Source: Henricia sp. BOLD:AAB3569 (Eukaryota; Echinodermata; Asteroidea; Spinulosida; Echinasteridae). From it: a stretch of DNA of 64,000 bases. A program made the translations under genes and the position numbers. Of this stretch, positions 11,236 to 22,653 are shown one piece after another (the stretch's first letter is position 1; the number at the start of each line of letters is the position of its first letter). The stretch lies in assembly GCA_037783545.1 (NCBI GenBank), contig JBBELK010000163.1, positions 186,001 to 250,000 of the forward strand, given 5' to 3'. The notes under the pieces were generated by a model. The model did not search any database. It had not been told where the DNA came from and saw only the letters and a program-made list of their open reading frames with translations.

Positions 11236-12283
11236 TGCAAAACATTTATGAGCTAGTTACTGTTGACACTGTAATGTTTTGGCCAACACACTTGTTATGA
11301 CCTAGATATCAAGAGTACAAAAATCTTGGAAAATGTCAAACATCTAAAATGATTTGATATTGAAAGTATACTAATTATGCGGTCATGGTCATACTTACAC
11401 ATAATAGCTAAAAACAATACTAGTATTTTCAAGCTAGATACTCATCTGCTTAGCTGATCATGGCACACCCAAAACTAAAGGTTATAAAAGGTTATAAAAG
11501 AGTATACGCCACAGGGGTCTGGTCACTGTTTCTTGATTCATTTTTTATAAAAACAATACAACTAAATCTAAGAATGAGAACGTTTCATATTGTAGCGGAA
11601 TGGACTGACAACCAGTCTATTCCCATTCGTGAATTTCCTGGCTGATGCAATCCTTGCCGTAGTCACGCCCTTTAGGCATAATGTTATGAATGCACTTAGA
11701 ATTACTGCACGGTGTATGGAAAGTCCCATGCACGCAGTGCGTGATCGTCAACGTATGACGTTAGTTCGGCCAATCCGAGCCTTATTTATTGTTGCTGGAC
11801 GGGACTAGAGCCCGGCATATGGAGCGCTGTGCGCGCCATATGCATTATCGTTAATTGCCAGTTAGCTTTTGTTGTGAGAAGACCTCAGTTATTCCAAGAG
11901 ATTTCTGGTGTTTCTGCTGAAGATAAAGCAGTAAGTTTAGGCCTTAATTTAGGGCGAGAGTACAGCAGTCGGGTGTCCACACCTTGCGGATTGTGTCGGT
12001 GAATTCAGTTAGTGAATTCAGAGTCGCTAGCGCGGCATTTGGGGTGATTTGCGTTGCCTTGCCTCGTGGTTTGGCAATACGGCTAGTGTACAGTTGGCTG
12101 TGGTCAGCGGACAACAGCACAGCACAGCACAGCACACGGTAAGCGTAGCGCGTTGTGGTAGTGCATTTGTCGGACATCTTGCACTAGTCGCGCGTTGGGA
12201 AACTGTGAACTATAGGTTGGGTTGGCTGTTGTAGTTCGGTTTACGCCAGGGGCGCAGTACCTGAACCTGCAAGCTACCAAGTG
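11236..12283. other. Unannotated region with a weak promoter or first-exon look
   Basis: No supported gene. At 11785-11800 there is CTTATTTATTG, and about 150 bp on, a good splice donor context (AAAGCA|GTAAGT) at about 11930. This could be a TATA-like element and a noncoding first exon, or the edge of an old LTR. A short (CAGCA)n tract lies at about 12115-12135. Confidence 0.25.
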
Positions 12284-12292
12284 GGTTCACAA

Positions 12293-12874
12293 TACCCCTA
12301 GAACTATGGGGGATACATATCCCCCGTAGTTCATGTGGCTTTTTCCAATATGGCAGCGTCTGAAGTTTAAGATCGCACATAAACTTTTCTGGCTAGCGCA
12401 ATAATCCGCTGCCCAATCGCCACCAAACTCCGTCTGATAGTTCTTGAGATACTCACCTTGTGTGTTCCTATGGAATTTTGATACCATTTGTCCACTAAAT
12501 TCTCCGAAAGTAATGTTGGGAAAGGAATGGTTACATGTACGAAGCTCCACGGCACATGTATTTTCAGCGGTAGACTGGTTTCCGTCCACATATTCCACAA
12601 AATACATGTGCCGTGGAGCTTCGTACATGTAACCGTTCCTTTCCCAACATTATTTTCGGAGAATTTAGTGGACAAATGGTATCAAAATTCCATAGGAACA
12701 CATAAGGTGAGTGTCTCAAGAACTATCAGACGGAGTCTGGTGGCGATTGGGCAGCGGATTATTGCGCTAGGCAGAAAAGTTTCTGTCTGATCTTAAACTT
12801 CAGACGCCGCCATTTTTGGAAAAAAGCCACATGAACTATGGGGGATATGTATCCCCCATAGTTCTATAGGGGTA
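12293..12874. mobile_element. Foldback MITE with 9-bp target duplication
   Basis: Almost the whole 582 bp is a palindrome: arms about 12293-12566 and 12598-12874, separated by about 30 bp. Termini are TACCCCTA. GGTTCACAA flanks both sides (12284-12292 and 12875-12883). Long TIRs and a 9-bp duplication fit a non-autonomous Mutator-like element, by family knowledge. Several overlapping ORFs on both strands are mirror images created by the palindrome. Confidence 0.8.
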
Positions 12875-12884
12875 GGTTCACAAC

Positions 12885-13895
12885 ACAGATGTCTATTAAC
12901 AACAAGATACGAAACGACTGTGTTATTGAATGGCACATCACCGTAACCGGCTTGGGGCGGTTCCGAACGTGTGCGCGTGCGTAATATGAAATATTTCTGT
13001 ATTTTTTGTTTGATCTCATGACGTCAAAATTAACATACCCGGAGAAATTTTTTTAAAAACAGCCATCTTGTTTTTGACCAGTGCGGCGCGATTTCCGGGC
13101 TTATTATGCTGAAAATATACTTTAAACTTGTAACCATGAAGCTATAAGGTGATGTAGTTTGAATATTGTATCTAATTGAAGCAATCTCTTGGCAGAATAG
13201 AATCTGCCGCGATAATGCAAGGTTTATTTAAGACAATTTCGACCGTCGTCGCGACGGTATGGACTCCTTACCGCATACTACATAGCGGACGGAGTCCGGG
13301 ATGTGATCGAAGTTCCAAAAACATGGCACAAACTTTATAAGAAATTTTTTCAAATTCTCTACCTTGTGCTGGAAGCCGATGTGCAAACATGGTTCCGTGT
13401 GTAATAATCTCTGGCATTGACGGGTTTAGAAATACCCTACACATCACCAAACGGCTTAATCCGGAGTAAAATGGCAAAAAGTCACGCTAATTTGTGCACA
13501 GAAATACCAATATGCGTATACAGCTTAGCAACCAAGTTAATTCGTTCATCCTTCTGGTGTAAGCGTAAAAGCGTGCCAATACAGCGCGCACGTCGCGAAT
13601 GGGGCTTTACTAATCGCGTGTGCGCATCGCGCGTATCCAAACTTGAGGACGGGACGCGAGTCACGGACAGCAGCTTTCATCTATGCGCATCGCGAAAACC
13701 ATGTAGAAGTGCCTAAAATCATTCAAATGAGGTGGCTTAAACCATGCAAATATGCAAATACTGCAAATGATGCCCAAAAGTATGCAAATGTGCCCAAAAG
13801 TATGTAAATGAGGGTGCCCAAAACTATGCTAATGAGAAGGCGCGGTTACGCGCGTACGGCCTCCGTTTCCTATCTTGTTGTTAATAGACATCTGT
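12885..13895. mobile_element. TIR element adjacent to the foldback MITE, same target sequence
   Basis: The ends are inverted copies: ACAGATGTCTATTAACAACA at 12885 and its complement ending at 13895, with about 25 perfect and a few further matching bases. GGTTCACAAC flanks it on both sides (12875-12884 and 13896-13905). The interior (about 1 kb) has no transposase. It includes three ATGCAAAT octamers near 13744-13789. The 9-10-bp duplication again suggests a Mutator-like mechanism. Confidence 0.75.
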
Positions 13896-13905
13896 GGTTC
13901 ACAAC

Positions 13906-14395
13906 TTCCCTTGCAGCCGCGGCGAATCATTGTCGACTCAGTTTAGAGTTGGGCGTGCACGGGTAAACATTCGCCGGGTAATCGTGAGTGTATTGCGCGG
14001 CCATAACTGCTGTACTGCCGTCAGTGTATAAAGACACTGTGTAACTCACGGCTGTTTCACGTGCGTTTCCCTTATGCAATGAAACTTTTGACACGAACTA
14101 TGGTTACTCCAGTAATGGCATGGCATAATAATCAAAATCCAAGATGGCGGCGGCTTTACGATCGCCAAAAAAAGTCCCCAAATTTGCAACGTATTTTCAA
14201 TATGCATGTGATTATTGACATAAAACCAAGCGGAAGATGTGGAAACAAGTGTGTTACCTATTATTTTGATTGAAAAGTAGCACCCTCCTATTAAAAAAAA
14301 TGAGTAAATCGATATTTTGTGCCCGCCTAACCGAGGTTTTTCTCCCGTAACTTTTGCTCATGCAAGCTCATCAAAATTACCACATTTTTCGGTAC
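13906..14395. other. Unannotated spacer
   Basis: No gene or repeat is supported. The stretch after the TIR element leads into the A/T-rich tail of the SINE. Confidence 0.35.
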
Positions 14396-14397
14396 TT

Positions 14398-14603
14398 TTA
14401 TTTATTTATTTATTTATTTATTTACCACATCCAACAGCGGAGGGACCGCCAATTACAGGAATGGGAGCAAGTGTGGTTGAGTGCCTTGCTCAAGGGCACA
14501 GGTGCCACAACCCGTCGCGGCCCGGAATCGAACCTACATTCTAGTACTATATAGCACAGGAACTTAAGTTCGACGCACTAGACCGCTCCGCCATAACTCC
14601 CTA
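14398..14603 (-). mobile_element. tRNA-derived SINE
   Basis: Read on the minus strand, the head carries a Pol III A box (TGGCGGAGCGG, complement of 14583-14593) and an exact B box (GGTTCGATTCC, complement of 14524-14534). A central part follows with CCCTTGAGCAAGGCACT, a motif I know from several deuterostome SINEs, and a (TTTA)n simple-repeat tail at 14398-14424. The head resembles a Leu/Ser-type tRNA but does not fold as a functional one. Target duplications were not found with confidence. Confidence 0.85.
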
Positions 14604-16151
14604 CTTGGAGTTGCCCGAAAAACCGTGACACATTTTATTGAACATTTATGATATCCCTCAACATATGAACACGTAAACGTTTTAATGACAGCGGTGAATG
14701 TTCTACAAAGGGGAACCAAAAAGGGGGCTTTTTCCCAACCGTACGCGACTTCGTGTATAGACAGTGCACACAGAACTCTCGAGTTTAGACAACTCGTCCG
14801 TCTTAGACTTGTTCGTGGGGACAACTCGTCCGTCTAATGGTAGCACACGTTGTGAGGGTAATAGCTAGTGTAACTTGGCAGTCAAGTTGTCTAAATATTC
14901 GAGTGTGTTAATTGTCAGGTTGTCCCCACTGAGAATCTTTTCTTAAACCCCATTCATTGGTTTATTTGGGTGGAATATAAAAACCACTTGCCAAGGTGGG
15001 TTTGGTTAAATTACATGTCACCCTATATATCCAGCATTTTTTTGCCCAGGGAGATAGAACATTAATGCTTATACACAAATAATGGATAGGGAAGTGTGAA
15101 CACATTTTTTAAAAACATTATTATTAAGTTGTTTTATGATGAATTAGGTAAGATTTGGGAAAATTAATCATCTATATTGGAATATGCAAATTTAATGGAA
15201 ACCCAAAATGTCTAGTGGAACAAAATAATGTAAGCTTTTGTGAGGAAACACTTACAAATGTTTTGCACACAAGGCCTGAAGCCATGACCAGTTTTTTTCA
15301 ACATATCTGCATGTTACAAAAGTTCATCCTGATATTGTGCTGGAAGTGTGTGCGAAAGCTTGAACACTGTTAAAAAAAAAAACAAGATTTGACATCCACA
15401 GTGGCAAAAGCACACAGAAACTGGAACATGTACAGTTGTACACCATGCTAGATGTACATGTAGAAAAGCAAACTGGTAATAAAGGACTCCAAAATGTTGA
15501 CGTTCACAATATTAGCAACCAATCGGAAGGGTGCTGTTTCAACATATTTTCATCAGCTGACGCCTATATTCATCAATAACCTTGACATTCTCGTACATTC
15601 CCCTGAAGTTGAGAATCTGTTTATTTGTGTACCGGTAATTAGTCATTGAATTTTAGGTTCCTCATCCGTGAAGACTGCTTGTGAACATAATCTTTGCTCA
15701 GAGTGTTTGGAGAAATGGTTCGAATTGAAATTCAGTTACTATATATAGTCCAGTTTTTAAGAAAATTTTGCACTTCCAGGAAGTGTGACTCCGTCTCCTC
15801 AAGTACTCAGAGTCCAACTTAAATCTGTCTGATCTACAGTCTGCACAGAATGCATGTGGCACCCTTGGAAAACAAGCTTCAATGACACCGCATGTGCCTG
15901 CCCAAAAACTAAAACATATGCCAAAAGTCACTGTGACAGGTGTTCATCAGGAACCCGATCCCCCCTATATAATTGCAATCGATACAAATTTAGGAGTGAG
16001 AATCCAATTACAATACAATATTTACAATTTTTATTGACATTTATCCACAAAATTATCATAGTACACTTGAAATACAATTATATACACCATTTTGTACTGG
16101 TTTAAAAATGTACATTTTTAAAAGCACTATTAAACTAATGCAGGGTTGCAT
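14604..16151. other. Unannotated region
   Basis: No convincing gene. The 16-mer GACAACTCGTCCGTCT occurs twice (about 14773-14788 and 14820-14835). Short ORFs are AT-driven and show no recognisable domain. Possible genomic spacer or decayed repeat. Confidence 0.35.
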
Positions 16152-16155
16152 TTAA

Positions 16156-16514
16156 AGGAGCGTGACCAGAGTTTCTGGAAAATAGTTTTCGATGTAACTT
16201 GCCAATATTATCAAGTAACTCCCATACACACCTCCCATGTCCCAAAAACCCGAAAACATTCGCAATTTCCAGTAAAAAATTGAACAAAACTATCGAGTCG
16301 GCTTTCAGCGGATAAACGTTGATACTGGAAAATTAGTTTACAAGTAATCGGTGGATTTTCGACGATATCCTCGGAAATATGCGGCCTAGAAGCGCGGGAG
16401 TTTCAGTTTCGTAATCAGAAAAATATAACGGATGTTATGATATAAAAATCTCATGACCCATAAGGTAAGTCCCGGGGAGTTATGGGTAAAAAAAAGTGAT
16501 CTGGTCACACTCCT
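16156..16514. mobile_element. MITE with TTAA target duplication
   Basis: The 359-bp element has termini AGGAGCGTGACCAGA (left) and the complement of AGGAGTGTGACCAGA (right), one mismatch in 15. TTAA lies directly outside both ends (16152-16155 and 16515-16518). TTAA targets are typical of piggyBac and Kolobok elements. No coding capacity. Confidence 0.75.
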
Positions 16515-16518
16515 TTAA

Positions 16519-17066
16519 AACAAGATTTGTATTTATTTTTTTGTTTGGCAGCCAGCATACATGTATATGTTACAAAGGTTGTCAAGAGTCAGTCCGTAGA
16601 AAGTACAACACCTCAGAACAACTCATCAGCAACAAAAACAACTGGGGTCAATGACTTACACTTTCCTTGCCGTAATACGAGATTGCCATATATAGCAACA
16701 AGTGCGGAAAATAAGAAGGATGGTTGCGTGTTAGCAGCCTGTATGACAAAAACCGGATCACACTTTTCTTAAAGTACATGTATATATAGTACATGTCATT
16801 AATATTACTGGTACGTGTACCAGGTTACCTTGGAAGCATTGGTATTACATGAAAGTGCATTCGATATTTCATGGTATCATTTATTAGAAGCTTTCCCAAC
16901 TCCAGCATAACTCCAAATTAAGATGCATCATCTGGAGGATCATGCACTGGACCAGCTGCACCAATTTGGAGTTGGGTTAATTCGATCTTTTGAATGAACA
17001 GGGGGGTGAGCTCATACAACGTACACGGTACACGTCGAGTTTAACAGAACTGGGCTTATTGTGCAG
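16519..17066. other. Unannotated region, possible intron or decayed exon
   Basis: An 81-residue frame at 16527-16772 has a mixed protein-like composition (Thr/Ser-rich, then Cys-containing) but no recognised motif, so it is not called. TACATGTA-type palindromes cluster at 16555-16800. Confidence 0.25.
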
Positions 17067-17176
17067 GGGATGCAAGACAGCCTCCAACGCCTGATGACAA
17101 TGCGTCGTCATTGTCTATAGCAACCACGCCAGAAGTGCAGGCAAAATTGATTCCTGAAGCAAAGGAAAGAAAATAA
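17067..17176 (+). CDS. Possible 3'-terminal exon of an unrecognised gene
   Basis: After an AG at 17065-17066 an open frame encodes a Pro/Thr/Asp/Ser-rich tail (DARQPPTPDDNASSL through EAKERK) and stops at 17174-17176. Two AATAAA-like signals overlap and follow the stop (17172-17185), as expected for a last exon. No upstream exon could be linked, and no family is recognised. It could also be chance. Confidence 0.28.
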
Positions 17177-17508
17177 AGAATAAATTATATAAACACACGT
17201 CTACATGCATAGATTATTCCAAAGTAACTATTTTACATTATCTTCACAACTTTACATACGTGTGATGAGCCTACGTAATTTGTTTACACGTACATGTGTA
17301 TTATGAGCCCTTATGCAACAACACTGAAATTACGGCGAACAAACTTTTTGTTTACTACATGTATATAAACTACACTGTACATATACACATGAGAGAGTAA
17401 ACAGTTGTATTGTTTGCTGGGTTGTGGTTTGTACATGCACACACTTAATAATTCCGATCATCTGAATCATTCAGTAATTAATTTAGCTTGCGTCGGGGAA
17501 AATGATTG

Positions 17509-17594
17509 TTAATTAGGGTTTGCCCTTACCCGACATATGTTAGCACTGAGTATACAGTGCTAATATACGTCGGGCAAGGGCAAACTCTAATTAA
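17509..17594. repeat. Long near-perfect hairpin
   Basis: The stem starts TTAATTAGGGTTTGCCCTTA and its complement ends at 17594; about 40 bp pair with a six-base loop and few mismatches. It may be a tiny MITE or, if transcribed, a small-RNA precursor. The stem is longer than a usual animal microRNA hairpin. Confidence 0.7.
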
Positions 17595-19660
17595 CATCTG
17601 AATTATTTTTGTTGAGTAACTGATGAAATAATTTCAAATTTTCGTGAAATGTAAACAAATTTGCCTGGGGTTGTCGTAAACTGAGTCTGATCAAAGGTTC
17701 AGAGATTATTTCTAAAGCGGCGGCTACTTTGTAGTCTGTACTTGAATCTACACCAGCAGCAACCTCTAAAGTATTAGCCGATTGGTTAAGTTGCAGTTGA
17801 AAAAATTGCAAACTGTTAATACTACAGAAAACACAAATTCACAACCTGAATTTCTCGACGTAATATTAGTGATCTTGAACAACACGAGATTTCACCAGTC
17901 ACAAGAGCCGATGTCCCGTCAGTGTATCAGGCGAATTCATTGGACCCGTCAAGACAAGAAGTATTCTATGAAGAAAAACCAAAAATCAATTGATCATTTG
18001 CTTGGAAACACACAGACACACAAATAAATGTAGGCCTATACATGTTTAATATGCATGTACTAGCCCACATGTACATGTACAAAAATAAACAAACCAGAAA
18101 GAATACCGGTAGACCTGTTCGGGGTTTTTCACACACAATCGGACAATGGAATTAGCATACTCATTTAGATTTGGTACAGCAGAAATATTACCATTATACA
18201 CAGACAACTCTGAAAATTGTTAACTTTCCTTCGTAAAATCATGACATTTTTCCTCTTAATTTTGTTTTTATCATAACACTAATATTTTTACACGGTTTAT
18301 AGATCATAAAAAGGCAAATTCTGGGTGTCTGTGCATGGTAATGAACCGGCAAAGCATATGAGACAGGCTGAAACATTTGTTTCTTCACAAATTCATAATT
18401 AAATGTTTCCCACTTGAAATTTATTTTTTTTTATCCCCACCAAATCAGCACATTCCAATGCTAGATGAGTCATTTTAAAGAATAAAATTGCTAATCAACT
18501 TCCCAACTCTTATAATTTTTGCAAAGCTTAGGTTTCCCGACAGAATTACATGTAAATTTACATCAATGCAAGCATATTATGTCAACACTAAAGTTCCAAA
18601 ACGGTCGAGTTGGCTCGTGTTTAAAGTCGAGTTGCTTCAACGGTGCAGTTACAACAACAGTCCAACCAACTCGACCGTTCGCAGAATTCGTACGCAGTTC
18701 GTACGGCACTCACATGGCCACGTATTTGTATAACGACATGCAAATAAACAACGAAAACAATCTGGAATATCTTCGGGCATCCCGCTGTCATTTACCTGGT
18801 TTGTTGTTGCAAGTGTCCAGTAAGTCCTCCTTTCCACGATCCACTTTGGGTTTTTTGAGAGAAAAGTCTGAAATGTTGTCAAATTCGAAACCACGTCGAA
18901 ACCACTTCTGTCGTAAATTACCACCCAGTAAACGCGCACTCACAGAAGAAAATGTTCTATCGAAATAAACATCACATAGTTTCACCTCCCAGATTTCACT
19001 CGAGAAGAAGTCCTTCTTTTTAATCATGGTATTCTTAATTCTGACATGCCAGTGCATACCCAATAAAATGGAAAATCAATAAAGTTTTTTTATCAAAAAA
19101 GCCGAAAAGAAATGAACAAATTAGACTTGTGTCAGTCTCATGCGCGTAATGCACAACTTAACACTGGACAACAACAAACACAGAGGGCGCACTCTTTTTT
19201 ATTGCCCGAAACAGCCGTGAACTCCGGGAGAGGACGGGAGAGGATAAAAGCGCCCATGTTTTCCTACTTGTATATTTATTTACAAGTCCCAGGTCATTGT
19301 GAATAAACCAATCATACACTCTCAATCACTGAACACACGTGTCCACTCTTGAATTATTTGCAGTACCGAGTCCCTTCCCCTACCCCGGGGGAAGATATCA
19401 ACTACAGCAGGCGGTATATTTCCTCCAAAACGAATCCATTTCCTTGGGCCTTGAGGCTGCTCGTAGCAATTTCTTAGGTCCGAGTTTAGCCAGAGTTCCG
19501 ACCGGGACACTGCCGCCTCATCAGGTGGAGTCGATTCCGGGTCGTCGGACTTTGGTCGACTCGTCGGAAGTTGTGCGATCCGAGTGTCTTAGGGAGGGCG
19601 CTCTTTGGGGTCGCAACCGCCACAATATATTATATTAAATGTCACATTTATTTGTCAATT
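17595..19660. other. Unannotated region with weak exon-like and LTR-like signals
   Basis: No supported gene. On the minus strand, a frame ending near 18797 at a donor-like CCAG|GTAAAT carries SARLLGGNLRQKWFRRGF and could be an exon. A plus-strand stretch at 17870-17990 also reads protein-like but lacks splice sites. At 19245-19330 GATAAAAGCG followed by GTGAATAAACC resembles the TATA and poly(A) signals of an LTR, but no partner LTR was found. Confidence 0.25.
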
Positions 19661-19664
19661 GTAT

Positions 19665-20345
19665 GCATTGGCAACCATATTACTTTGGGTCTAGATGACC
19701 CCAAAACATTCAAATACCATTCTAATTAGTTGTGTCAAAATTATTTAAAAATTAAGTTACTTTAATTGTCTGAATAGCCCAACTGCTTCATAAAATACAG
19801 ATTTATATGGGGGTTTTCAGAGTTAGGGACCATCTTTCTTAGATTTAGGGGTCAAGATGAGGTCAAGATGACCACAAAACATTTAGAACACCATTTTAAA
19901 ATGTTTGGCATGTCAAAAATAGTTAGAAGAGACAGTTTAGTTGTCACAATAGACCAAGTACTTCAAAATATATAGATTTGTATTTGTTTTCTTCAATATG
20001 GCATTGGCGGCCATCTTGGATTTGGGGGTCAAGATGACCCCCAGACACTTTGAATGCCAGTTTAAAAGGTTTGGCATGTCAACAAAAATTAGAAAAGATA
20101 CTTTATTTGTCACACTAGACCAACTACTTCAAAAGAAAAAAATTTGTGTGTTTTCAATATGGCGTCGGCAGCCATCTTGGATTTAAGGGTCAAGATGACC
20201 CCAAATCACCTTGAATACCATTTAAAAAGGTCAGAAATAGTTAAAAACGATACATCAGTTGTCAACATAGCTCATCTACTACATGATATATAGATTTTCA
20301 TGTTTTTCAATATGGCGCCGGCAGCCATTTTGAAAATCGGCCTAT
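19665..20345. repeat. Degenerate tandem repeat, unit about 160 bp, four copies
   Basis: Each unit contains TTCAATATGGCG, GCCATCTTGGATTT, GGGTCAAGATGACC and GGCATGTCAAAA-type words in the same order. Copies diverge by substitutions and small indels. No coding role. The GGCGGCCATCTTGGATT word also occurs in the outer arms of the TAGTCAGG element at 49.8 and 53.2 kb. Confidence 0.75.
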
Positions 20346-20715
20346 AAACAATTTTCCCGCCATTTTTGGGAGGTATATGGGGGCCATTTTTTTCCTAAAA
20401 TAGATCAGTCTAGTCAAATCCACTGAGAAACAAAGGTATCCTATGAATGGTCACGGATCCTAAAAAAATGACTCTACTATAGTCGTCTATGCTATATGCT
20501 AAAGTTCCTGTTTTTAAAAGTTTTCCAATTATGTAATTCATCTTTAAAATGATCTTATAAAGTATTTTTTTAAAATAAGGTTTACATATGTTGCGAAAGA
20601 CCATATCTTTGGGTATAGACAAAAATTATGTTGAAATCAGTTTAAACCCCAGTATGTTTTTGTTCTTTTTAATTTTATGGCATTTTCGGCAACCGAGGGC
20701 CCTATGCCTCAACTA

Positions 20716-22346
20716 CACTACTCAAAAGAATTAAAGGAACAAGAGAACATAATGTTTTTGTCATGGTCTATATGGGCTACCGTTAGAACAAGAGGCATTA
20801 AAGTTATGTGAAAATCATTCAGGTGTTGTCAATTGATTCTCAAACAATACTCAACAATGTTGGTGAAATCATGCGTGTCTTCTAACACGTGGACACGGAG
20901 GTGTCCACAGGCGTGTTCTTTTACCCTGTATAAGGTGTTGGTATTGGTACGCTTGTCATCACTAGTTGTTATCACTTCTTGCAACAAAATGAAGGTTCTT
21001 CCAATTCTGTTGTTTGTTGTCTGTCTGCTGGGACTGAGTACTGGTGTTCGCCGTCAGTTAACTGAAGCTGAGGTTGCTAGAGCTGTCCAGCTCCTTGAAT
21101 TTGGCAATACACAGCGTGCGGTGGCCGTACATTTTGATGTGTCCGTAAGTGTCATCAACCGGTTGTGGAAACGTTTTCAGGAAGATGGTCTGTACACCAG
21201 GATGCCAGGACAAGGTCGCAGACGTGTGACTACCCCTCCCCAGGACCGATACCTGAGGATCCTGGCACGTCGAAATTGTCGATCTACTGCAAGATCCTTA
21301 GCCACAAGCTTCCACAGGGCAACTGATGTCCGTGTTTCCAATCAAACAGTCAGGAATCGTCTGCATGAAGATGGTATGAGAGCCAGACGACCAGCCACAT
21401 GCCCCATTTTGTCCGTAGTACACCGCAGAGCCCGGCTGGACTTTGCTAGAAACCATCAATTTTGGCAGATGGACCAGTGGGCACCAGTACTGTTCTCAAA
21501 TGAAAGCAGGTTCACTGTTTCAACCAATGATAGACGTGTAAGGGTTTGGAGACGGTCGGGGGAACGATATTTCAACTGCAACATTGTCGAATTTGACCAC
21601 TTTGGAGGTGGATAAGTTATGGTGTGGGCGGGTATCTCCCTGGAGGGGCGTACGGACCTCGTGGTGGTAGCTGGTGATGCACTAACAGGTTTGAGGTATC
21701 GAGATGAGATACTGGAACCTGTTGTGAGGCCATATGCTGCTGCCGTAGTTGAAAATTTCATCCTGGTGCAAGATAACGCTCGTGCACACACTGCACGAGT
21801 GTCCATGAACTTTCTTGAGAATGAGGAAATCAGCACGATGCCCTGGCCGGCAAGATCTCCTGACCTAAACCCTATAGAACATGCATGGGACATGCTTGGC
21901 AGACGTGTAGCAGGTCGAGAGAACATGCTCCAGACTCTGTACAGACACTCAGAGAGGCCTTGGTTGAAGAGTGGGAGAACATTCCTCAAGACTCCATAAG
22001 ACAGTTAATTTTAAGCATGCCTCGACGCTGTCAGGAGTGCATACAAGCACGTGGAGGTCATACCAGTTACTAGACAATGATTAATTAACGTTTACTTTGC
22101 CAAAACGTGGACAATGTACGGATAGTCATGATAACCTGCCATTCATGTTCATTCATGTTTTAGTCATGTTAACAGGCTACCACATCAATAAATTTCGCCA
22201 TACATTGTTGAGTATTGTTTGAGAATCAATTGACAACACCTGAATGATTTTCACATAACTTTAATGCCTCTTGTTCTAACGGTAGCCCATATAGACCATG
22301 ACAAAAACATTATGTTCTCTTGTTCCTTTAATTATTTTGAGTAGTG
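20716..22346 (+). mobile_element. Tc1-type DNA transposon, full length but inactive
   Basis: The 1631-bp element starts CACTACTCAAAAGAATTAAA, has inverted repeats of about 145 bp (20716-20860 and 22202-22346), and is flanked by TA on both sides (20714-20715 and 22347-22348). It carries a transposase gene with a stop and a frameshift. A shorter copy with the same ends is at 47095-48058. Confidence 0.95.
20989..22073 (+). pseudogene. Tc1-like transposase, broken by one stop and one frameshift
   Basis: The enzyme would bind the TIRs and cut and join DNA at TA sites. From Met at 20989 it begins with a hydrophobic stretch (MKVLPILLFVVCLLGL), then two helix-turn-helix units (QLTEAEVARAVQLLEFG; TARSLATSFHRATDVRVS) and a DDE_3 catalytic domain. 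The frame stops at 21616-21618 (TAA) just after FDHFGGG, and shifts near 21945-21960 to reach the true C-terminus at 22073. Of the catalytic triad, the second Asp (QDNARAHTA) and the Glu (DLNPIEHAWD) are present, but the first Asp position is Asn (FSNESRF). An in-frame ATG at 20833 lies in the TIR and is unlikely to be the start. Confidence 0.92.
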
Positions 22347-22653
22347 TATGTTGTTAGCTCTAACTTTACGTTATCAACTAAAGATGACGAAAGAGATATA
22401 CAGATTTACAAGTGGGAGGTGAACTCTCAGGGAAATCTCCAGGGGACCCCACGCGGTCAAGTAGGGACTGCAAACCCAAACATACACGTCTCGGAATCAT
22501 ACCCGGTATAATACGCATGAGAGTAAATGGATATGAAAGACCCACCAAGCCAATATAACTGTCCCCTACTTTGTACATAATGTAGAAGCATAAAACCACA
22601 GAACGTTGTTTTGATGTTCTTTATTCAGATTAAAACTTCAACCAAAAGGGACA
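22347..22653. other. Upstream region of the F-box/WD40 gene
   Basis: Only about 305 bp lie between the Tc1 end and the next start codon, so any core promoter must be here or inside the transposon. No TATA box is evident. The start codon context GGGACAATGG is good for initiation. Confidence 0.4.

Noticed and set aside
12287-12790. Four similar ORFs of 60-113 residues on both strands
   Set aside because: Mirror images produced by the 582-bp palindrome; no domain.
18488-18968. Overlapping ORFs on both strands near 18.5-19.0 kb
   Set aside because: No splice-consistent model or known domain; mentioned only as a weak exon-like signal.
20989-21060. A secreted protein suggested by the hydrophobic start
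   Set aside because: The rest of the frame is clearly a Tc1 transposase within TIRs.
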